A stretch of 64,000 nucleotides of DNA from Ascochyta rabiei. Lineage: Eukaryota; Ascomycota; Dothideomycetes; Pleosporales; Didymellaceae. Under the pieces are notes generated by a model that worked only from the letters and a program-made list of their open reading frames with translations, was not told the DNA's origin and made no database searches. A program made the position numbers and the translations under genes. Shown here piece after piece: positions 57,503 through 64,000 of the stretch (positions within the stretch are counted from its first letter, which is position 1; each line of letters starts with the position of its first letter). Location: contig NC_082414.1 in the NCBI RefSeq assembly GCF_004011695.2, positions 1,178,001 to 1,242,000 of the forward strand, written 5' to 3'.

Positions 57503-59625
57503 CTAATAACTCCGCCTCATAGGCGGCACGCTCTTACACTCCGCTTCATCAAGCGTCGCCATCGTAACCCCTCTTGTTCCCCACCGGACCTCTTCTCCAA
57601 CGCCTTTCTGCCATGTCAGACTGTGCACCATCCAATCCTTGTCGTCCCTCTCCTTGAAATCGTCTCTCGCATGCGCACCTCTACTTTCTGTCCGTGTCAA
57701 CGCTGCCTTGCTCGTCTGAGCCGCGTTCGTCAAGAGGTTCCTTAGTTCAAGCGTCTCGACGAGGTCGCTGTTCCAAATCAGGCTCTTGTCGGTGACACGG
57801 AGATCGCGCTTGAAGGAGGATTCGATGGCGGAGAGATGCGAGTTGCCTTCGGCAAGGGAATCCTGAGTGCGGAATACGGCTGTGGTCTTTTGCATGGTGG
57901 ACTGCATGTCTGAGCGGAGAGAGGAGGTTGGTGCTGAGCCGGCAGAGTCGAGGAAGATCGTTATATCACTGATGGAGTCGAGGCCAATGTTCTTCTCAGA
58001 TGGACTATGAGATGCGCCAGGGGCATGGTTGTCGGCTATGTGCAGGGCTGTTGCTCGGCCCTGGTGCAATGTTAGCACATGTCCAATCGTGTTTAGAATT
58101 TGTCACTTACGAATACTACTATGTCGAGCAAGGAGTTTGCGCCGAGTCGGTTTGCACCATGTACGCTAACACAAGCCGCCTCGCCTGCAGCGTACAGGCC
58201 ATCAACAACATGATCCTTTCCTTCCTTGACATCTATGACCTGACCGTGATAGTTAGTTGGTATACCACCCATGCAGTAGTGTACAGTCGGTAGAACTGGG
58301 ATAGGTTCTCTTGTGATGTCGATACCAGCAAAGATTGCAGCTGTTTCAGCAATGCCTGGTAATCGCTCGTGGATAATCTCTTTCGGCAAATGTGAGAGTT
58401 GCAGATTGATAAAGTCTTTGCCTTCACCGCATCCCCGGCCTTCGATGATTTCGAGATTCATGGACCGTGATACAACGTCTCGAGAAGCAAGGTCCTTGGC
58501 TGTTGGTGCATAGCGTTCCATGAATCGTTCGCCTTCGGAATTCAGGAGGTATCCACCTTCACCGCGTGCACCTTCTGTGATGAGAACCTAAATGAGCCAT
58601 TAACCATGCTGTTTAGATTCCCTGCACCTATATACGTACACCTGCACCGTAGATACCAGAAGGGTGGAACTGGACAAACTCCATATCCTGCAGTGGAAGC
58701 CCTGCCCTTGAAGCCATAGCGCTCCCATCACCTGTGCTTGTATGGGCGCTTGTTGCACTGAAGTATGCTCTCCCGTAGCCTGTCCATGTCAGTCGGTTTA
58801 CTTTCTCATCTAAGGCGACCTAGGGTTGGCATTTACCTCCTGTAGCCAGAACGGTGTTTTTAGCGAACATGCGATGACAAGTACCATCCTCCATGTTCAG
58901 CGCAGTAATGCCAACACACTGCCCTTCACTCATCATGAGATCCAAAGCAAACCACTCGATAAAAAACTGCACGCCAGCCTTTAGACTTTGTCCATAGAGT
59001 GTGTGTAACATAGCATGTCCGGTCCGATCACTTGCGCAAGCTGTCCTGTACGCCTGCCCACCCTTACCATACTTCAGGCTTTGCCCACCGAGCGCTCTCT
59101 GGTATATTTTCCCCTCATTTGTTCTCGAAAACGGCATACCATAGTTCTCGAGCTCGACGACCGCAGGAATGGCTTCCTTTGTCATGTAGTGTATGGCGTC
59201 TTGATCGCCTAGCCAGTCGGAGCCCTTGACTGTGTCGTACATGTGCCAACGCCAGTCGTCTTCCGTCATGTTTCCGAGCGCGGCGTTGATGCCTCCTTGA
59301 GCGGCGACGGTGTGAGATCGTGTGGGGAAGAGCTTCGACACGCACGCTGTCTTCAGTCCGGCTTCTGTAAGGCCTACGGCGGCGCGGAGACCTGCGCCTC
59401 CTGCTCCTACTACTAGGGCGCTGAACGTCGTTAGTGAAGTTCGTGACATCAGGCCAATGGCAGGATATCATGGTCTCACTCATAGTGGTGGTCAATGACG
59501 GTCAAGCCCTTGACGTCTTGACTGTTCACATAGGTGAATCCACGTTGTTGTCTTAAGTGCTGTGGAGATGTACCGTGGCTGCCGGACTCCTGTCGCTGAA
59601 CAGCGCGCCAAATCGCACGCATCAT
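57503..59625 (-). CDS. SDH1: Succinate dehydrogenase flavoprotein subunit, divergent (634 aa, 5 exons)
   Basis: Exons in coding order are 59480-59625, 58837-59420, 58640-58779, 58111-58587 and 57503-58060; phases 2, 1, 0, 0 match and the total is 1,905 nt. The protein oxidises succinate to fumarate in respiratory complex II. Visible motifs are the FAD fold ([20 protein letters not shown]), [17 protein letters not shown] with the His that carries covalent [48 protein letters not shown], and the C-terminal [15 protein letters not shown] basic N-terminus ([12 protein letters not shown]) could target mitochondria. Several positions depart from what I expect of the canonical subunit, for example VHYCMGG where Asn normally precedes MGG, and the presequence is short. 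It may be a paralogue rather than the main SDH1. Confidence 0.9.
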
Positions 59626-60256
59626 GGGGGTATGAGAGCAAAAGGGACAAACATCTGGAGAAGGACCCCGTGGAAGTAGGTCGTCTAAGTCGACATCTAG
59701 AGCCAGAGGTGTAAGAAGCGGCGCTAACTTAGCTACCCGGGGCCCCTCCTACTGATGGAGATAATCCTCGGTTGCATCGTAGCGCATCTATGTATCCGGG
59801 GTACCTCATCCCGCTCCTGTCGAGCACGGTCTGCGCAATATCAATTCTGGCGTGGCGTCAGAAGCTTCTACAAACACACAGCCTGTATAAGATATGCCGT
59901 CCCAAGGACCCATGCGCGCTGTATGTCTGTTGTGATTGCGATTGTGAGGTTTGGTGTAGCCGATGTCAAAGCTCACAACTCGTGCGCTGCGAAGGGATCA
60001 GCCGCAAAACAGCCAATCAGCGATGAAGCATTTGAAGCGAAGTAACCGAACTCGGCTTTATAGCCTTCCCTCACTTCGATCAACGATAGTAACAGCCACA
60101 CTCAAAAGTAGCAATTGCGGGAAAGAAACGAATCATGGTGGGACTAAGTGTAGCTTGTAATGCTGCCTATATATAGGGGATGCTTTTGGAACAACGATGA
60201 TCAGCGTGCGCTTTTACCCAGACGAGCCGGTAAGGCAATCAAATTCAAACTCGAGT
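59626..60256. other. Intergenic: SDH promoter and TRP5 3' flank
   Basis: Both neighbours are on the minus strand. This gap should hold the promoter and leader of the SDH-like gene and the 3' untranslated region of TRP5. No coding feature is supported. Confidence 0.55.
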
Positions 60257-62593
60257 TTAGACTGGGCATGGTTAGCATGTGGATCAATTTACGTGGAGTT
60301 CATATGTACTTACACCTCAGATCCCAGCCAATCTTGGGGCCTAACTTGGGCAGCTCCTCAGCAACGCTCTGCACGTCCTTGTCACCGCGACCAGACACGC
60401 AGATGACGATGTCCTGGTCCTTGCTCATGGTCTTGGCCAGCTCGACAGCACCAAAGATGGCATGAGCAGTCTCGAGAGCGGGGATAATGCCCTCCAACTG
60501 AGATGCAAGACGGAAACCAATGAAGGCCTCAGCATCAGTAGCAGCGATGTACTTAGCACGAGCGCTGTCCTTCCAGCTAGCAAGCTCAGGCCCAACACCA
60601 GGGTAGTCAAGGCCAGCGGAGACAGAGTGGGTCTCGCTGACTTGTCCGTGCTTGTCTTGGAGGATGTAGGTACGCACACCGTGGAGCACGCCCTTGGTAC
60701 CTCCAGACAAGGTAGCGCTGTGGCGATCGGTATCGATACCGTCACCGCCGGCTTCAACGCCAAGGAGCTTAACTGAAGGGTCGTTCGCGAAGGGGTAGAA
60801 CATGCCGACGGCGTTGCTGCCACCTCCAACACAGGCTACGACTGCGTCAGGAAGCTTGCCGCGCTTCTCCTGCATCTGCTGTTTGGTCTCGTTGCCAATA
60901 ATCGACTGGAATGTACGGACGATAGTTGGGAACGGGTGAGGGCCGATGGCGGATCCAATAATGTAGTGAGTGGTGTCAAGGTTGACGACCCAAGCGCGCA
61001 TGGCTTCGTTGACTGCGTCACGAAGGGTCTGAGAACCAGCCTCGACAGCAACAACCGACGCACCGAGCAGCTTGATGCGGAAGACGTTCAGAGCCTGACG
61101 CCTGACGTCCTCAGCACCCATGTAGATGGTGCACTTCATGTTGAACTTGGCGCAGACCGTGGCAGTCGCAACACCGTGCTGACCGGCTCCTGTCTCGGCA
61201 ATGATCTCAGTCTTTCCAAGTCGTCTGGCAACCAGGACCTGACCAAGAGCATTGTTGATCTTGTGACTTCCAGTGTGGTTCAGATCCTCACGTTTCAGCC
61301 AGATGTTGGCACCTCCGGCATGCTCTGTCAGGCGCTCTGCAAGATGCAGATGTCCCGGACGACCCATGTAGTCGTAGTAAGACCTGTACTCTTCCCAAAA
61401 CTTCGGATCTTCGATGGCCTGGTTGAAGCCCTTCTCGAGCTCGGACAAACAGTCCATGAGGGATTCAGGGACGTACTGCCCGCCGAATTCACCAAAACGA
61501 GGCGGCAGCGCATGCTCCTCGTTGAAACCATCGGAATCGGCGTTCAGAGCCTCCAGCTGGTCGGCAAGTCCAGGACCGTCGGGTGTGTCGGCATCGGTGA
61601 TGACCTTGTCGACGTGCACACCAGTGGGCTCCTTGGCACCGTCGATGGCCTCAATAATGCCAACTTCGCGGGTGGTCTGGCGGCTGCTCTTGCCGCAGAT
61701 CTTGTCGCAGTAAACTTCGACTGCCTTTGCGCCTGCGCCAGGCTCAGACTTGGCGATCTCGTTGATGATCTGGCTTCCAATAACGACACCCTCGGCGATC
61801 TGACCAACGCTCAAGAAGTGATCCCTGGTGCTGACACCGAAACCAACGGCAGCCGGCTTGTTGCCAGAGTACTTGTGCACGCGCTCGAGAAGCTGGGGGA
61901 GGGCAGCGTTCATCGATCCAGAAGCGCCAGTGACACCCATGCGGGAAACGACGTAGATGAAAGAGTCGGCGATCTGGCAAAGGACGCGCATGCGGTGCTC
62001 CGAAGTAGCCGGTGCGATCAAGGGAACGTAGGAAAGGCCGTAGCTGCGGCAGAAGTTCCTGAAGCGCAGGGCTTCCTCGGGGGGCAAGTCGACCATGATG
62101 AATCCGTTGGCGCCCGCCTCCTTGGCGTCCTGGAGCATCTTCTCCTCGCCGTAGCTCAGCAGAGGGTTGTAGTATCCCATCAGCATAACGGGGGCCTTGA
62201 GGCCGCGCTTCCTCGCATCGCGAATCATCTGGAGGACGTCGGAGGTGTTGACGCCGTTCTTCAGGGCTTGCGTGTTGGCGGTCTGGATCGTGGGGCCGTC
62301 GGCGATGGGGTCGGTGAAGGGCATTCCAAGCTCAATGATGTCTGCACAAGTCAATCGACTGATTCCTGCGCTATTGTTGCTGCTCGTGTGAGTCGTGCGT
62401 ACCTGCACCACCGGCTTCCATGCCCAGCATGATGTCGGGCGTCTCTTGGGCAGTAGGGTAACCTGCTGTCACATACGTGACGAGGGCGGACTGGATCACC
62501 GTTGTCAGCACTCATGCTCGCGACGATTGGGCTTCATCGTCTTACCCTGCCCTCCTTCTTGCATTGTGCAAACGTCTTCTTAATGTGCTCCAT
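60257..62593 (-). CDS. TRP5: Tryptophan synthase, fused alpha-beta (722 aa, 4 exons)
   Basis: Exons in coding order are 62546-62593, 62403-62490, 60314-62341 and 60257-60261. The last exon carries only two bases of the final Phe codon plus the stop, so the protein ends GWDLRF; without that splice it would end in an atypical RCKYI. The alpha domain (about 1-260) converts indole-3-glycerol phosphate to indole, with the catalytic Glu in [12 protein letters not shown] and Asp in DPIADGP. The beta domain (about 310-722) condenses indole with serine through PLP on the Lys in [12 protein letters not shown], with [10 protein letters not shown] binding the PLP phosphate. An alpha-beta fusion of this length is the standard fungal Trp5/Trp-3. 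Cytosolic. A TGACTCA site lies upstream. Confidence 0.97.
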
Positions 62594-63202
62594 CGTGGGT
62601 TCTTGATCGAGTGCGTAGGAAAACTTGTCTGGCAGGCCGTAAAGGCGAATTGACCTCTATAAGGTGCAAGTAAACGTGAGTCACGTTCGGGTGATTCAGA
62701 GTTGTCGGAGAAATTGGAGTTGCAGGGCTGTGATGAGTCGTCCATTCATATTTATTGATGCCGAAGGCGGAGAGTCGGAGGCGGTCGAATCTAGCCCCGC
62801 ACTAGCCTGATTCTGCCATGTATCGACTGTCATCCCTTTGACAGGGCAGCCTCAAAACCAGTCTCTATTGTCCAGCAGAGAGCTTGTGCCACATTCCTCA
62901 TTCCTGTCTGCATGAAGACTGGCCTCGCTCTCAGCCCTCACACGCACAAGACCCAAAGAATCATTTTCGCCCTCTGACGTCACTTTCGTCGTGCGATCAT
63001 GAGCATGTCGATGAGACTCGAGCATCGAGGGTAAATTTTCTCGCAGTGTTCGAGGCAAAATCCTGCAAGTAGGTGTATAGGTAGGCCGAGGGAAAGATAG
63101 ATGTACAACTCCCCGCATCTCACACCTATTCGATGCCCTCTCTCGCCTTGGGTTGTCGTTTTCAGCGCACAACTCGGCTTGCAACAGTCGTCTCGCAGTG
63201 TA
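62594..63202. other. Intergenic: TRP5 promoter and 3' flank of the next gene
   Basis: The 150 bp next to the TRP5 start contain the general-control site listed separately. The rest shows no coding feature. Confidence 0.55.
62677..62683 (-). promoter_or_regulatory. TGACTCA general amino-acid control site (Gcn4/CPC1/CpcA)
   Basis: A perfect TGACTCA on the TRP5 coding strand lies about 84-90 bp before its ATG, flanked as CGTGACTCACG. A near match (TGATTCA complement) occurs about 10 bp further upstream. This is the known target of the bZIP activator that induces amino-acid biosynthetic genes on starvation, and TRP5-type genes are standard members of that response. Confidence 0.75.
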
Positions 63203-63871
63203 TCACAGTCCGAAGTTGGAGCGTAGTGTACCCCAGACAGGATCAAAGTACCTCCCAAAGCCTCTGATCTCACACATACGATTGAAGCATCGCTGACACA
63301 AGCCGTTCTTCTCCCTTCTTCTGCCACATTGTCCATGTCTCCTTGGGTCCTTCTCCCAGTGCGGATCTGGGTCTCCACACTCGTCCAACGGTCCAATTCT
63401 CCAATTGCGGTCAGCCAACCTCATCAATCGTTGGTCCTCAAACACACAGGGGAACCCAAGTCTGTCTCCATCGAATAGTTCGAGCCAAGCGCAGCGTTGC
63501 TCCTGAGCTTTGTGGTAGCACCGTGCGCAAAGCTGCCCACGATGGCGCACTGTGCCACATAGCCGAGCATCTTCAGGGTTGAAGCTACGCCTCCACGTGT
63601 CGAGACGGTGCTCCGGGTCCTTGCAGGCGCAGAGATAGGACCATTCTTTGCTAATGCGTTCGTTGCTGTCGTGCTGGAGTTGACGCATGTAGTCATCAAT
63701 GAGACGGTACAGATGACTCTTGTCAGGTTGCAACGATGCCTTTTTGTACAGAGCATCAAAGCTCAAATTCTTGCACCAGGAACAAATGTCTGGACCTCTT
63801 TCTTGTCCCTTGGGACGAGAGTCGCAGGCAGTTCCCAAAGCGCAACAATATCTCGGCGGTGGTGCCAGCAT
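63203..63871 (-). CDS. Cys-rich hypothetical protein (222 aa)
   Basis: The frame from the ATG at 63871 to 63203 encodes many paired Cys: CCALGTAC, ICSWCKN, LCACKDPEH, LCGTVRHRGQLCARC, PCVFED, ECGDPDP, GQCGRRREKNGLCQRC and a last MCEI. The repeated block of form C-G-x-(6-10)-G-L/Q-C-x-R-C near residues 110 and 190 suggests two related zinc-binding modules. It lacks a signal peptide and membrane segment. I recognise no named family. An upstream exon may exist: a minus-strand ATG frame at about 63943-63998 ends at a GTAAGT donor and is followed by a good CTAAC branch site, but its splice would enter another frame, so I kept the internal ATG as start. Confidence 0.6.
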   Translation of the reverse strand: MLAPPPRYCCALGTACDSRPKGQERGPDICSWCKNLSFDALYKKASLQPDKSHLYRLIDDYMRQLQHDSNERISKEWSYLCACKDPEHRLDTWRRSFNPEDARLCGTVRHRGQLCARCYHKAQEQRCAWLELFDGDRLGFPCVFEDQRLMRLADRNWRIGPLDECGDPDPHWEKDPRRHGQCGRRREKNGLCQRCFNRMCEIRGFGRYFDPVWGTLRSNFGL

Positions 63872-63942
63872 ATTTTATCAGTCGTTGGGCTATTGACTTC
63901 TTCGTTAGTAGGGCACAGTGCAGCGGAGAGGATACTTACCGG

Positions 63943-63998
63943 CCAGCGGCGACCTTTCAGCTTCAATATAAGATTTCGTTGTAGCCTTCGACATCATC
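63943..63998 (-). CDS. Possible first exon of a gene, tentative
   Basis: A short minus-strand frame beginning MMSKATTKSYIEAERSPLAG ends at a consensus GTAAGT donor; a CTAAC branch site and CAATAG acceptor follow within 60 bp. Joining to that acceptor gives a frame different from the Cys-rich protein at 63203-63871. It may be the leader exon of that gene by another acceptor, or start a separate transcript. Confidence 0.25.
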
Positions 63999-64000
63999 GT

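Noticed and set aside
60936..62432. A 498-codon open frame on the plus strand opposite TRP5
   Set aside because: It mirrors the strongly biased TRP5 codons and has no domain; TRP5 on the minus strand explains the sequence fully.

Overview
The window looks like nuclear DNA from a filamentous ascomycete (Pezizomycotina, probably a Dothideomycete). Genes are interrupted by short introns, mostly 47-80 nt, with GT donors, CTAAC or CTGAC-like branch sites and AG acceptors. There are two Zn(II)2Cys6 regulators, a Ppo-type oxylipin synthase, a fused tryptophan synthase, and a Fot1/pogo-like transposon whose damage looks like repeat-induced point mutation (RIP). The class assignment is inference; there is no rRNA or other taxonomic marker here.

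Left part (1-22 kb) is gene-poor: a 5'-truncated hormone-sensitive-lipase-like alpha/beta hydrolase, a small Cys-rich protein, a large hypothetical protein, a SAM-dependent O-methyltransferase, a three-exon Zn2Cys6 regulator, tRNA-Lys(CUU) and a tentative small two-exon gene, separated by multi-kb intergenic DNA with microsatellites and a 119-bp tandem duplication.

Middle (22-47.7 kb): UBC13 and a WDR59/Sea3-type GATOR2/SEACAT subunit share a 329-bp divergent promoter. They are followed by a second Zn2Cys6 regulator, an HhH-GPD DNA glycosylase divergent from an acyl-protein thioesterase, a broken RBR-type E3 ligase beside an AT-rich island, an F-box protein, a small secreted protein, a Nudix diphosphoinositol-polyphosphate hydrolase, and a six-exon arginyl-tRNA-protein transferase (ATE1).

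Right part (47.7-64 kb): a 1,864-bp RIP-inactivated Fot1/pogo element (65-bp inverted repeats, TA target duplication), TSC13 enoyl reductase, a Ppo dioxygenase/P450 fusion, a small single-pass membrane protein, a divergent succinate dehydrogenase flavoprotein, TRP5 with an upstream TGACTCA general-control site, and a Cys-rich hypothetical protein.

Most genes are independent housekeeping functions. Several (UBC13, RBR relic, F-box, ATE1) touch ubiquitin or N-degron biology, but nothing shows they act as a unit. I found no CRISPR array, operon or biosynthetic cluster and no clear new defence or mobile system. The most informative unusual features are the transposon (single intact frame, all three catalytic Asp codons turned to Asn, inverted repeats almost untouched), the tandem array it landed in, the decayed RBR gene, the divergent SDH flavoprotein and the long repeat-filled ATE1 intron. 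Exon boundaries below were read by eye from splice consensus and checked for phase; they are not transcript-supported.
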